DNA of 64,000 nt from Streptomyces actuosus. GTDB taxonomy: Bacteria > Actinomycetota > Actinomycetes > Streptomycetales > Streptomycetaceae. Both the position numbers and the translations under genes were made by a program. This document shows positions 10,111-18,653 of this stretch, in pieces (position 1 is the first letter of the stretch; each line of letters starts with the position of its first letter). The notes under the pieces were generated by a model. That model saw only the letters and a program-made list of their open reading frames with translations, did no database searches and had not been told where the DNA came from. The DNA is taken from NCBI RefSeq assembly GCF_016921115.1, contig NZ_JAFFZS010000008.1, positions 124,001 to 188,000 of the forward strand. The letters run 5' to 3'.

Positions 10111-11415
10111 CTACTCCGCGCTCTGCGCGGCCGTCGCTGCGGCCTGGAGCTGGTGCAGCACGGCGGAGGGGCTCGCGCCGGAGGACACGGAGGAGCCGAT
10201 CCGCTTCTTGATGTAGGCACTCACCGACGACCAGGAGGTCTTGCCCACGGGGTACAGCTCGGACAGGGGCAGTTGCTCCAGGAACGGCTCCAGGTCCTGG
10301 TCGGCCGGGGTCGACGTCATCACCGCGGACGCGGAGGTGGTGACCGGCAGCAGGTCGTACTCGCGGGAGAAGGCGAGGACGTTCTTGTCGTTGTAGACGA
10401 AGTCCAGGAAGGCGCCGACCTGCTCGCGGTGCTGGTTCTGCTTGAAGGCCATCATCCAGTCGGCGACGCCCATCACCGACCGGCTGGGACCGTTCACGCC
10501 CGGCATCGGCACCATGCCGAACTCGACGCCCTTCTTCTCGGCCGTCTTCATCAGCGACGGATGACCGTTGAGCATGCCCACGTCGCCGTCGGCGAAGGCG
10601 GCGAAGGCGTCGGCTCGATCGAGGCTGCCCGGGGCGACCGGGCCGGTCAGGTTTTTGCCGACGAGTTCGTCCTTCAGCCAGGTGAACGTCTCGACGTTCT
10701 GCTGGGTGTCGATGCTGTACGAGCCGATGGTGTCGGTGTAGCCGCCTCCGCCGCTGAGCAGCCACTGCATCGTCTCGGCCTGCGCCTCCTCGGGGCCGAG
10801 CGGCAGCGCGTACGGGTACTTCACGCCGTCCGCCTTCAGCGCCGCGGCGTCGTCGGCCAGCTCGGCCCACGTGGTCGGCGGGGTGAGGCCGGCCTTCTCG
10901 AACAGCGCCTTGTTGTAGAACAGCAGCCGCGTCGACGCGGCGAACGGCATGCCGTACTGCTGCCCGTGCACCTGCCCCGCCTCCACGAGCTGGGAGGCGA
11001 AGTCGGCCTGCGTGGGGATGGAGAGCACCTGGTCGGCCGGGTAGAGCAGCCCCTTGTCCGCGAAGTCGGCGTACGCGCCGATCTGCGCCATGTCGGGGGC
11101 CTGGCCGGCGTCGACCATCTCCTCGACCTTGCGGTCGACGTCGTTCCAGGAGTAGACGCTCACCTCGATCCGCACCCCGGGGTGCTGGGCCTCGTACGCC
11201 TCGACGAGGTCGTCCCAGTACTTCCGGGTGGTGTGGGACTTGCTGTCGCCGTAGTCGGCGGCGACCAGTGTGAGGGTCACGTCGCCGGAGCCGCCGGTGA
11301 GGCCGCAGCCGCCCAGGAGCACCGTCATGCCCAGCGCGGACCCCGCCGCGATCGCCGTCGTCGTTCGGCGCTGCCGCCGCCGCACTGTCCTGTTCCCCAC
11401 TGCTCGCCGCCCCAT
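10111..11415 (-). CDS. ABC-transporter sugar-binding lipoprotein (orphan)
   Basis: 434 residues. A basic N-terminus, hydrophobic helix and lipobox VLLGGCG mark a lipoprotein. The rest is a family 1 extracellular solute-binding fold with the usual opening ADYGDSKSHTTRKYWDDLVEAYEAQHPGVRIE, then QYGMPFAASTRLLFYNKALFEKAG and ADWMMAFKQ. It should bind a sugar or oligosaccharide outside the cell. No permease or ATPase genes adjoin it; MsiK (35.2 kb) could provide the ATPase. It is divergent from nagK and shares two DasR-type operators, so an aminosugar ligand is a fair guess. Confidence 0.9.
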   Translation of the reverse strand: MGRRAVGNRTVRRRQRRTTTAIAAGSALGMTVLLGGCGLTGGSGDVTLTLVAADYGDSKSHTTRKYWDDLVEAYEAQHPGVRIEVSVYSWNDVDRKVEEMVDAGQAPDMAQIGAYADFADKGLLYPADQVLSIPTQADFASQLVEAGQVHGQQYGMPFAASTRLLFYNKALFEKAGLTPPTTWAELADDAAALKADGVKYPYALPLGPEEAQAETMQWLLSGGGGYTDTIGSYSIDTQQNVETFTWLKDELVGKNLTGPVAPGSLDRADAFAAFADGDVGMLNGHPSLMKTAEKKGVEFGMVPMPGVNGPSRSVMGVADWMMAFKQNQHREQVGAFLDFVYNDKNVLAFSREYDLLPVTTSASAVMTSTPADQDLEPFLEQLPLSELYPVGKTSWSSVSAYIKKRIGSSVSSGASPSAVLHQLQAAATAAQSAE

Positions 11416-11458
11416 GGCCCGCCGTTCAGCTTCCGCTCGCCCATTCCGATTAACGGAT

Positions 11459-11492
11459 TATGGTCTACACCATGCAAGTGGACTAGACCTCT
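11459..11492. promoter_or_regulatory. Two DasR-responsive elements (dre) between the binding protein and nagK
   Basis: The dre consensus is a 16-mer built on TGGTCTAGACCA. The site at 11477-11492 reads AGTGGACTAGACCTCT (14/16); the one at 11459-11474 reads TATGGTCTACACCATG (weaker). They lie 28-43 bases before the nagK start and between the divergent genes, so the GntR-type repressor DasR, released by glucosamine-6-phosphate, should control both. The nag operon is a known DasR target in S. coelicolor. Confidence 0.85.
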
Positions 11493-11519
11493 TGTGGGTC
11501 CTCGGTCCACACTGTCCCC

Positions 11520-12464
11520 GTGAGACATGTCATCGCGCTGGATGTGGGCGGCACCGGGATGAAGGCCGCCCTGGTCGGGGCGGACGGCGAGCTGCTCCAC
11601 GAGGCCCGCCGACCGACCGGACGCGACCGCGGACCGGATGCGGTGGTCGACGCCGTCCTCGGCTTCGCCGCCGAACTGCGCGCCCTGGGCGAGCAGCGGC
11701 TCGGGGAGCCCGCGAGCGCGGCCGGCGTCGCCGTCCCCGGCATCGTCGACGAACGGCACGGCGTCGCCGCCTACTCGGCCAACCTCGGCTGGCGCGACGT
11801 ACCGCTGCGCGGCCTGCTGGCGGAGCGGCTCGGCCGCATCCCGGTCGCGCTGGGCCACGACGTGCGCGCGGGCGGACTCGCCGAGGGCCGCATCGGCGCG
11901 GGCCGGGGCGCCGACCGCTTCCTCTTCGTCCCCCTCGGCACCGGCATCGCGGGCGCGATCGGCATCGGCGGCCGGGTGGAGGCCGGCGCCCACGGCTTCG
12001 CGGGCGAGATCGGCCACGTCGTCGTCCGCCCCGGTGGCGTCCCGTGCCCGTGCGGCCAGCGCGGCTGCCTGGAGCGGTACGCCTCGGCGGCGGCCGTCAC
12101 CGAGGCCTGGGCGTCCGCCGCCGGCGACCCGGCGGCGGACGCCGCCCACTGCGCGAAGGCCGTCGCGTCCGGTGACCCGAACGCCGTCCGGATCTGGCAG
12201 GAGGCCGTCGACGCCCTCGCCGACGGCCTGGTCACCGCGCTCACTCTGCTGGACCCCGGCGTGATCGTCATCGGTGGCGGACTCGCCGAGGCCGGGGAAA
12301 CCTTGTTCACACCGCTGCGGGACGCCGTCCGGCGGCGGGTCACCTTCCAGAAGCTGCCGCCCGTCGTCCCGGCGGCTCTCGGGGACACGGCCGGATGCCT
12401 GGGTGCGGGCCTTCTGGCCTGGGATCTCCTCGACACCACCGACCGCAAGGAGGAAACGGCCTGA
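11520..12464 (+). CDS. nagK: N-acetylglucosamine kinase (ROK family)
   Basis: 314 residues. The phosphate-binding ALDVGGTGMKAAL opens the protein and the ROK zinc motif CPCGQRGCLE is near residue 178. ROK kinases phosphorylate sugars at C6. Being in one operon with nagA (TGATG overlap), GlcNAc is the likely substrate, giving GlcNAc-6-P. The GTG at 11520 has no clear ribosome site; initiation on a short or absent leader is possible. Confidence 0.9.
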   Translation: MRHVIALDVGGTGMKAALVGADGELLHEARRPTGRDRGPDAVVDAVLGFAAELRALGEQRLGEPASAAGVAVPGIVDERHGVAAYSANLGWRDVPLRGLLAERLGRIPVALGHDVRAGGLAEGRIGAGRGADRFLFVPLGTGIAGAIGIGGRVEAGAHGFAGEIGHVVVRPGGVPCPCGQRGCLERYASAAAVTEAWASAAGDPAADAAHCAKAVASGDPNAVRIWQEAVDALADGLVTALTLLDPGVIVIGGGLAEAGETLFTPLRDAVRRRVTFQKLPPVVPAALGDTAGCLGAGLLAWDLLDTTDRKEETA

Positions 12465-13675
12465 TGGCAACCGCCCCAGGGGCGCGGGCAACTGCGCGAG
12501 AGACCACCGGTGTCCCGCAGCCCGCAGCGGACAGCACCCCCCTGATCCTGTCCGGCGCGAACGTCGTCCTGCCCAGCGGCACCGTCACCGCCGGCCGGGT
12601 GGTCGTGGACGGCACCCGCATCGCCGCCACCGCCCCGGACGACGCGCGGGTCCTCGACGTACGGGGCCACTGGCTGGTCCCCGGGTTCGTCGACCTGCAC
12701 AACCACGGCGGCGGCGGCGCCTCCTTCACCTCGGGCACCGTCGAGGAGGTCCTCGCCGGCATCGAGACGCACCGACGGCACGGCACCACCACCCTCGTCG
12801 CCTCCACCGTCACCGGCGACATGGACTTCCTCACCCACCGCGCCGGGCTGCTGAGCGAACTGGCCGAGCAGGGCGACATCGCGGGCATCCACTTCGAGGG
12901 GCCGTTCATCTCGCCGTGCCGCAAGGGCGCACACTCCGAGGAACTGCTGCGCGACCCGGACCCGGCCGAGGTGCGCAAGCTGATCGACGCGGCGCGCGGG
13001 CACGCCAGGATGGTCACCCTCGCCACCGAACTGCCGGGCGGCACCGACTCGGTCCGGCTCCTCGCCGAGCACGGCGTGATCGCAGCGATCGGGCACACCG
13101 ACGCCACGTACGAGCAGACCGTGGAGGCGATCGAGGCGGGCGCCACGGTCGCCACCCACCTGTTCAACGCGATGCCGGCCCTCGGCCACCGCGCCCCCGG
13201 CCCGATCGCGGCACTGCTCCAGGACGAGCGGGTCACCGTCGAGCTGATCAACGACGGGGTCCATCTGCATCCGGCCGCCCTGGAGCTGGCGTTCCGTCAC
13301 AAGGGCGCGCGGCGGGTGGCGTTCATCACCGACGCGATGGACGCGGCCGGCTTCGGCGACGGCCGCTACATGCTCGGCCCGCTGGAGGTCGAGGTCGCCG
13401 GTGGCGTCGCCCGACTGGTGGAGGGCGGCTCCATCGCGGGGTCGACGCTCACCCTGGACCGTGCCTTCAAGCGGGCGGTGACGGTCGATCGGCTGCCGGT
13501 CGAGGACGCGGTGGCGGCCCTGTCGGCCAACCCGGCCCGGCTGCTCGGCCTGTCCGACCGCGTCGGCTCCCTGGAGCCCGGCAGGGACGCCGACCTGGTC
13601 CTGCTGGACGGCGCCTTCGACGTGCGGGGCGTGATGCGGCGCGGGCTCTGGGTGGTTGCCCCCGAACTGGGCTGA
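12464..13675 (+). CDS. nagA: N-acetylglucosamine-6-phosphate deacetylase
   Basis: 403 residues of the amidohydrolase superfamily. It turns GlcNAc-6-P into glucosamine-6-P and acetate, feeding glycolysis or the wall and giving the DasR inducer. Metal and catalytic segments are FVDLHNHGGGG, IHFEGPF, GHTDATYEQT, ATHLFNAM and AFITDAMDAAG. It starts at ATG 12464 after an AAGGAGG site, coupled to nagK. The first 20 or so residues are an Ala/Thr-rich extension that coincides with a dispersed intergenic repeat (12477-12499). Confidence 0.95.
   Translation: MATAPGARATARETTGVPQPAADSTPLILSGANVVLPSGTVTAGRVVVDGTRIAATAPDDARVLDVRGHWLVPGFVDLHNHGGGGASFTSGTVEEVLAGIETHRRHGTTTLVASTVTGDMDFLTHRAGLLSELAEQGDIAGIHFEGPFISPCRKGAHSEELLRDPDPAEVRKLIDAARGHARMVTLATELPGGTDSVRLLAEHGVIAAIGHTDATYEQTVEAIEAGATVATHLFNAMPALGHRAPGPIAALLQDERVTVELINDGVHLHPAALELAFRHKGARRVAFITDAMDAAGFGDGRYMLGPLEVEVAGGVARLVEGGSIAGSTLTLDRAFKRAVTVDRLPVEDAVAALSANPARLLGLSDRVGSLEPGRDADLVLLDGAFDVRGVMRRGLWVVAPELG
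12477..12499 (+). repeat. Dispersed 23-bp repeat, copy inside nagA
   Basis: This stretch, of the form CAGGGGCGCGGGC-AACTGCGCGA, is identical over 23 bases to 18586-18608. Close variants are very common between genes in streptomycetes. Here the copy lies inside the 5' coding part of nagA and encodes part of its N-terminal extension. Confidence 0.75.
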
Positions 13676-13690
13676 TTCATCCGCCCGTCG

Positions 13691-13736
13691 AGAGACGGTG
13701 GCCGACCCGGGGGCTGGGCCGACCGCCGTCTCTTTG
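13691..13736 (+). terminator. Terminator of the nagKA operon
   Basis: An imperfect long stem (outer arms AGAGACGG/CCGTCTCT) followed by a short T run, 15 bases after the nagA stop. Confidence 0.75.
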
Positions 13737-13798
13737 GCATGATCGGGCCTGGCGGAAGCCACACCAGCACGCGCAATTCCCGGGGGAGGTCGGCCCAG

Positions 13799-14728
13799 GT
13801 GATCCTCACGGTCACGCTGAACACCGCTCTCGACATCACCTATCGGGTGCGGTCCCTGCGCCCGCACGCCGCCCACCGGGTCTCCGCCGTCACGGAGCGG
13901 CCGGGCGGCAAGGGCCTCAACGTGGCGCGGGTGCTGTCCGCCCTGGGCCACGACGTGACGGTCACCGGCTTCACGGGCGGCACCACCGGGCGCGTCGTCC
14001 AGGAGCAGCTCACGGCGACGCCCGGGGTCGTCGACGCCCTGGTGCCGGTCGCGGGCGCGACGCGCCGCACGATCGCCGTCGTGGACGAGCGGTCCGGGGA
14101 CACCACGCAGCTCAACGAGCCCGGCCCGGCGATCACACCGGGCGAGTGGTCCGCCTTCCAGGAGGTCTACCGGGAGTTGCTGGCAACGGCCGCGGCGGTC
14201 GCCCTGTGCGGCAGCCTGCCGCCGGGCGTGCCGGTCGGCGCGTACGCGGGCCTGGTCCGCACGGCCCGGGCCGCGGGCGTCCCCGTCCTGTTGGACACCG
14301 GTGGGGAGCCGCTGCGCCGCGCGGTGGCGGCCCGACCGGACCTGATCAAGCCGAACGCCGACGAGCTGGCCGAGCTGACCGGCTCCCACGAGCCGGTCCG
14401 CGCCACGCGGGACGCCCGCCGCCGCGGCGCCCGCACGGTGGTGGCCTCCCTCGGCGCCGAGGGCCTCCTCGCGGCCACGCCGGAGGGGCACTGGCACGCC
14501 GTCCCGCCGTCCCGGCTGCGGGGCAACCCGACCGGCGCCGGCGATTCCGCGGTCGCCGGCCTGCTGTCGGGCCTGGTCGAGCGTCTGCCGTGGCCGGACC
14601 GCCTGGCCCGCGCGGTCGCCCTGTCGGCGGCGACGGTGGCGGCCCCGGCGGCCGGCGAGTTCGACCGCGGCACGTACGACCGGCTGCTGGGGCAGGTCGC
14701 CGTGACGCCGGAGGCCAGCGCGGCCTGA
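13799..14728 (+). CDS. PfkB-family sugar kinase (1-phosphofructokinase/tagatose-6-P kinase type)
   Basis: 309 residues from GTG 13799, which follows GGGGGAGG; the earlier ATG at 13739 lacks a site. It has the family opening VTLNTALDITYRV, the GGKGLNVARVLSALG substrate motif and the C-terminal NPTGAGDSAVAGLLSG motif with the catalytic Asp. LacC/FruK-type kinases phosphorylate fructose-1-P or tagatose-6-P. Its place after nagKA suggests an aminosugar-related or glycolytic role; the substrate is not certain. Confidence 0.85.
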   Translation: MILTVTLNTALDITYRVRSLRPHAAHRVSAVTERPGGKGLNVARVLSALGHDVTVTGFTGGTTGRVVQEQLTATPGVVDALVPVAGATRRTIAVVDERSGDTTQLNEPGPAITPGEWSAFQEVYRELLATAAAVALCGSLPPGVPVGAYAGLVRTARAAGVPVLLDTGGEPLRRAVAARPDLIKPNADELAELTGSHEPVRATRDARRRGARTVVASLGAEGLLAATPEGHWHAVPPSRLRGNPTGAGDSAVAGLLSGLVERLPWPDRLARAVALSAATVAAPAAGEFDRGTYDRLLGQVAVTPEASAA

Positions 14729-14732
14729 GGGG

Positions 14733-15701
14733 CTACTTCTTGACCTGCCCGGGCTTCAGCCAGAACTGGTCCAGGAGCACGTTGCACTTGTCGCCGTCCG
14801 CGCAGGAGAGCGAGATCGTGTTGGTGCCCTTGGCCAGCGTCGGCCACGCGAAGGTCTGCGTCCAGCCCTTGGCGAAGTCGCCGTCGGCTGCGTGCGTGAA
14901 GTTGCCCAGGTTCAGCTTGCTGCCGAACTCCTTGCCGTTGACGGTGAGCGTCATCGACTGGTCCTCGCCGGTCGCGCTGAAACGCGCGAAGAGGGTGTAG
15001 ACGCCGTCCTGGGGGATGTCGTTCACCGTCCAGGTCACCGAGGAGCCGACCTGGTCGAGGTTGCCGACGTAGATGCCGCCGTCGGACTGGGCGCCCTGGA
15101 CGTCGGAGGCCAGCGCGGCGCTGCCGCCCAGGCGGAGCGCCTTGGCCGCGATGGTCGGCAGCGGGGCGTCGGGCTCCGCGCTGGTGCTCGCCGACGGGCT
15201 GGAGTCGCTGCTCTGCGCCTGGGACCGGGTCGGGGCGGCCTGGCCGCCGCCCTTGTTCCCGCCGGAGTCGCCGTTCATCATGGCGACGCTGATGCCGATC
15301 ACGACCGCCGCGACCACGGCCACCGCGCCGATCAGCAGGCCCTTGGTGTTGGGGCCGCGGTCCCGGCCGGAGCCGCCGGAGCGCCCGCCCTGCTGCTGCG
15401 GGCCGGCGGGGGCACCGCCGGGAAGCGTCTCGGGGGCGGCGTAGTGCGGGTGCGGACGGCCGTACCCGCCCTGCTGCGGCGGTACCTGGCCGTGCGGAGG
15501 AGCCGGCTGCTGGCCGGGCGGGGCGGACGGCGGCTGCTGGCCGTACTGGCGCTCCCCGACCGTGCGCACCCTGCTGACCGCGTTGGGGTAGCCGTAACCG
15601 CTGGAGGGCGGCTGGGCGCCTTTGGCCTGACCGTCGGCGTAGAGGTAGCCGAACGGGTCGTCGTCCTCGGGCGTGCCAGAGCCGTTGTTGCCGGGCGTCA
15701 T
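14733..15701 (-). CDS. Membrane-anchored protein with a carbohydrate-binding-like domain
   Basis: 322 residues. Residues 1-118 are a cytoplasmic low-complexity tail rich in Gly, Pro and Gln; one membrane helix spans about 121-142; a Ser-rich linker follows; and residues about 185-322 form a beta-rich domain like CBM6/35 (SSVTWTVNDIPQDGVYTLFARFS, then FGSKLNLGNF). It is probably displayed outside the membrane to bind a polysaccharide. It lies downstream of the diguanylate cyclase on the same strand with 130 bp between them. Confidence 0.75.
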   Translation of the reverse strand: MTPGNNGSGTPEDDDPFGYLYADGQAKGAQPPSSGYGYPNAVSRVRTVGERQYGQQPPSAPPGQQPAPPHGQVPPQQGGYGRPHPHYAAPETLPGGAPAGPQQQGGRSGGSGRDRGPNTKGLLIGAVAVVAAVVIGISVAMMNGDSGGNKGGGQAAPTRSQAQSSDSSPSASTSAEPDAPLPTIAAKALRLGGSAALASDVQGAQSDGGIYVGNLDQVGSSVTWTVNDIPQDGVYTLFARFSATGEDQSMTLTVNGKEFGSKLNLGNFTHAADGDFAKGWTQTFAWPTLAKGTNTISLSCADGDKCNVLLDQFWLKPGQVKK

Positions 15702-15831
15702 CCCTTCGTACTCCTCAACAGGTGCGGGGCGGATGCGGTCGTGCGTCGATAGGTGTGGCAGAGGGCGAGCCTACCCGCTTCCGTGGGCCCGAACGGGTGA
15801 CCCGGACCGCATCAACTCGCTGACCTGGGCA

Positions 15832-17529
15832 TCATCCCGCACGTCTGTGTTGTTTGGGACGAGATCGTTTCTCGACGTACATGCGTTCGTCGGCAGACTT
15901 GAGCACTTCGTCGGCCGTCATGCCGCAATGCGCCCACCCGATGCCGAAGCTGGCGCCCACGCGCATGGCCCGGCCCTCGGCGCGGATCGGCTGGATGATC
16001 TCGCTGCGCAGCCGTACGGCGAGGTCCTGGGCGTCGGCCCGGCCGAGCCCGTCGGCGAGTATGACGAACTCGTCACCACCGAGCCGGGCGACCGTGTCGC
16101 CGTCGCGGACCCCGCGCGAGAGGCGGCGCGCGACCTCGATGAGGACCGCGTCGCCCGCGTTGTGCCCGAACCGGTCGTTGATCGACTTGAAGCCGTCGAG
16201 GTCACAGAAGAGCACGGCGAGACCCTTGGTGCCGTCGTCCCGGTCGCTCTCGGGGGCGACGGTGTGCACGTGGTGGTCATAGGCGTCGTAGGGCTCCGCG
16301 CCGGGCCGGAGGTCGAAGCCGTGGCCGCCGGTGTCGTAGGCGGCCGGGTGCGCGTAGGCGGCGTCCTGAGGCTCGTGCGCCTCGAAGGACTCGTACGCCT
16401 CGTAGGCGTCCACGGCGGCCGGGTGCGCGGCCTGGGGCCGGCGGCACAGGCGGGAGGCGAGGCGGGAGCGCAGCTCGGCGGAGTTCGGCAGGCCGGTGAG
16501 CGAGTCGTGGGAGGCACGGTGGGCGAGCTGGAGCTCGCGGCGCTTGCGCTCCTCTATGTCCTCGACGTGGGTGAGGAGGAAGCGGGGACCGTCGGCGGTG
16601 TCGGCGACCACGGAGTTCCGCAGGCTCACCCAGACGTACGTCCCGTCCCGGCGGCCGAGCCGCAGCTCCGCCCGGCCGCCCTCGGCGGAGGTGCGCAGCA
16701 GGGTGCCTATGTCCTCGGGGTGGACGAGGTCGGAGAAGGAGTAGCGGCGCATCGCGGACGAGGGGCGCCCGAGCAGCCGGCACAGGGCGTCGTTGGTGCG
16801 CAGGATCCGCCCGTGCTGCTCGCCCCCCATCTCGGCGATGGCCATGCCGGAGGGGGCGTACTCGAAGGCCTGCCGGAAGCTCTCCTCGCTGGCCCGCAGC
16901 GCCTGCTGCTCGCGCTCCAGGCGGACCAGGGCCCGCTGCATGTTGCTGCGCAGCCGGGCGTTGCTGACGGCGATGGCCGCCTGGAAGGCGTACATCTGGA
17001 GGGCCTCGCGGCCCCAGGCGCCGGGCAGGCGGCCGTTGCGCGGCCGGTCCACGGACAGGACGCCGATCAGCTCGCCGTGCGGGTTGCCCTGGCCGCCGGG
17101 GGCGTACATGGGGGCGAAGAGGCGGTCGGAGGGGTGCCACTCGTCCTCGAAGCGGGGGGCGGGCCCGTCGGTGTACCACTGCGGTACGTCGTCGTCGTCG
17201 AGGACCCAGCCCTCGGTGTGGGGGATGAACACCAGGTCGCCCCAGGTCTCGCCCATGCTCAGCCGGCGCTCCCAGGACGCGCGGGAGCCGACCCGGCCGG
17301 TGATGAGGGCCTCGGCGGCGGCGTTCCCGGCGAAGGCGGCGACGACGAGGTCGCCGTCCGGCCGTACGAGGTTGACGCACGCCAGCTCGTAGCCGAGGGC
17401 GGTGACGACGCCGTCCGCGACGGTCTGCAGCGTGTCGGCCAGGCTGCGTGCGGTGTTCATGTCCGCCATGGCCTGGTGCAGCTGCCGCAGGGACGCAAGA
17501 CGGACGTAGGGCTCCGACTCGGTCTCCAT
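15832..17529 (-). CDS. cdgB: Diguanylate cyclase with GAF, PAS and GGDEF domains
   Basis: 565 residues: a GAF domain (about 20-190), a PAS/PAC domain (about 215-330, with HVEDIEERKRRE) and a C-terminal GGDEF domain. The active-site loop is RLGGDEF (484-488) and an inhibitory I-site RDGD lies five residues before it, so it should make c-di-GMP under product feedback. The domain order matches S. coelicolor CdgB, which acts in development. Unusual: a segment of about 65 residues rich in Tyr, His, Ala and Asp (about 368-433) splits the GGDEF domain before LFCDLDGF. A BldD-type box lies upstream. Confidence 0.93.
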   Translation of the reverse strand: METESEPYVRLASLRQLHQAMADMNTARSLADTLQTVADGVVTALGYELACVNLVRPDGDLVVAAFAGNAAAEALITGRVGSRASWERRLSMGETWGDLVFIPHTEGWVLDDDDVPQWYTDGPAPRFEDEWHPSDRLFAPMYAPGGQGNPHGELIGVLSVDRPRNGRLPGAWGREALQMYAFQAAIAVSNARLRSNMQRALVRLEREQQALRASEESFRQAFEYAPSGMAIAEMGGEQHGRILRTNDALCRLLGRPSSAMRRYSFSDLVHPEDIGTLLRTSAEGGRAELRLGRRDGTYVWVSLRNSVVADTADGPRFLLTHVEDIEERKRRELQLAHRASHDSLTGLPNSAELRSRLASRLCRRPQAAHPAAVDAYEAYESFEAHEPQDAAYAHPAAYDTGGHGFDLRPGAEPYDAYDHHVHTVAPESDRDDGTKGLAVLFCDLDGFKSINDRFGHNAGDAVLIEVARRLSRGVRDGDTVARLGGDEFVILADGLGRADAQDLAVRLRSEIIQPIRAEGRAMRVGASFGIGWAHCGMTADEVLKSADERMYVEKRSRPKQHRRAG

Positions 17530-17959
17530 GCTCGCCCTCCCCCCGAGACCTCGCAGCGAATCAAAGGGTCGTGTATCGGCGTACTGTCCTCGAAGTGTGA
17601 TTGCAGCGTCTCCGCCACTGAATCACAGCGCGCTGCCCACTCGGTACACAGGGTCAACAATTAATGCCTCTTGTGACCCAAGTCACAGCAAAACATGAAC
17701 AATTGAGTGCAGTTTCTGTGTTTTTCCCGTGTGCCAAATGAACAAGCCCTTCGCGAGTATGCGGCACGCGGCGGACTTTGGGGGGCGGCAGTTCCTCCGG
17801 GAGTCCTAGGTCCCGCCTCGGGCCGGGGACCGATGTGTGCGCCGCGCAGCGGAGACTAGCGTTTCCGGCGTGCTGAAGACTCCCCCCGGCTTTTCCTCTC
17901 CCTCCCTCCCGGCCCCGCCTTCTCCCTCCCTTTCCCTGCCACCCGGGCATGCTGAGGGG
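17530..17959. other. cdgB promoter region
   Basis: About 430 bp between divergent genes, with an AT-richer core at 17,640-17,760 that is unusual for this genome. It holds the BldD-type box (17644-17656) and a second palindrome, GTGAC-N4-GTCAC, at 17673-17686. No gene is apparent. Confidence 0.7.
17644..17656 (-). promoter_or_regulatory. BldD-type box upstream of cdgB
   Basis: The sequence GTACACAGGGTCA matches the published BldD pattern TNACNC(A/T)GNGTNA at 8 of 9 fixed positions. It lies about 115 bases before the cdgB start. BldD, whose DNA binding needs c-di-GMP, is known to control cdgB in S. coelicolor. Confidence 0.65.
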
Positions 17960-18478
17960 GTGACCGCCGACGAGTTCCGTGCCGCCCTGTCCCGGCTGGC
18001 CTCCGGCGTGGTCCTGGTGACCGCGCAGGAGCCGCCGCTCGACCCCGACGACCCGCAGGCCCCGCTGGGCGAGGACGTCGGCATGACGGCCACCGGGTTC
18101 ATGTCGGTCTCCCTGGACCCGCCGCTCGTCCTGGTCAGCCTGCGCACCGGCGCCCGCATGGACGACCTGCTCGCCGAGCAGCCCCTGTGGGCGGTCTCCG
18201 TCCTCTCCGAGAGCCAGCGCCACATCGCGGGCCGCTTCGCCATGAAGGGCCGCATCAGCGACCGCCTCCTGTTCGAGGACATCCCCTACGTACGCGGCGA
18301 GGCAGCCGGCGCCCCGCTGGTCGGCGGCGCGCTGGCCGCCCTGGAGTGCCGCACCGAGCAGCGCGTGCCTGCCGGCGACCACACCCTGGTCGTCGGCCGG
18401 GTCCTGACCGCGAGGGTGCCCAGCGCCGGCGGCGGGCCCCTGACCTACTTCAAGGGGCGGTACCGGCAGCTGAGGTGA
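17960..18478 (+). CDS. Flavin reductase-like FMN-binding protein
   Basis: 172 residues from GTG 17960 after GAGGGG; longer in-frame versions begin in a Pro/Ser-rich stretch that does not look coded. It matches the HpaC/FRP flavin-reductase fold: FRAALSRLASGVVLVTA, GMTATGFMSVSLDPPLVLVSL and a C-terminal GGGPLTYFKGRYRQL. Such proteins reduce FMN or FAD with NAD(P)H for a partner monooxygenase. No partner is adjacent. Confidence 0.88.
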   Translation: MTADEFRAALSRLASGVVLVTAQEPPLDPDDPQAPLGEDVGMTATGFMSVSLDPPLVLVSLRTGARMDDLLAEQPLWAVSVLSESQRHIAGRFAMKGRISDRLLFEDIPYVRGEAAGAPLVGGALAALECRTEQRVPAGDHTLVVGRVLTARVPSAGGGPLTYFKGRYRQLR

Positions 18479-18585
18479 CCGGGCGTACGGGACGGGACGG
18501 CGACCGCTCCGGATCCGGCAGCGGATCGCCCCGGACCCGCCCTGGGCAGGTCGGGCGAGGCCCACCGCGGTTCGGCAGCACGCCG

Positions 18586-18608
18586 CAGGGGCGCGGGCAA
18601 CTGCGCGA
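18586..18608 (+). repeat. Dispersed 23-bp repeat, intergenic copy
   Basis: Identical to 12477-12499. It lies between the flavin reductase and the sigma factor, the usual intergenic setting of this streptomycete repeat. Confidence 0.75.
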
Positions 18609-18653
18609 CCGGCCACGACGGCGCCGCGGCCGGCGGCACGTCCGGCGGAGCGC

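Noticed and set aside
14725..14745. A third copy of the gpmA 3' end near the CBM-like gene stop
   Set aside because: Only the short CTACTTCTTG word matches, from a chance Lys-Lys-stop; no further similarity.
15673..17664. A 663-codon frame antisense to cdgB
   Set aside because: Shadow of cdgB; extends across its promoter and lacks any domain.
17673..17686. GTGAC-N4-GTCAC as a BldD box
   Set aside because: BldD half-sites are five bases apart; here the gap is four, so I keep only 17644-17656 as the BldD-type box.
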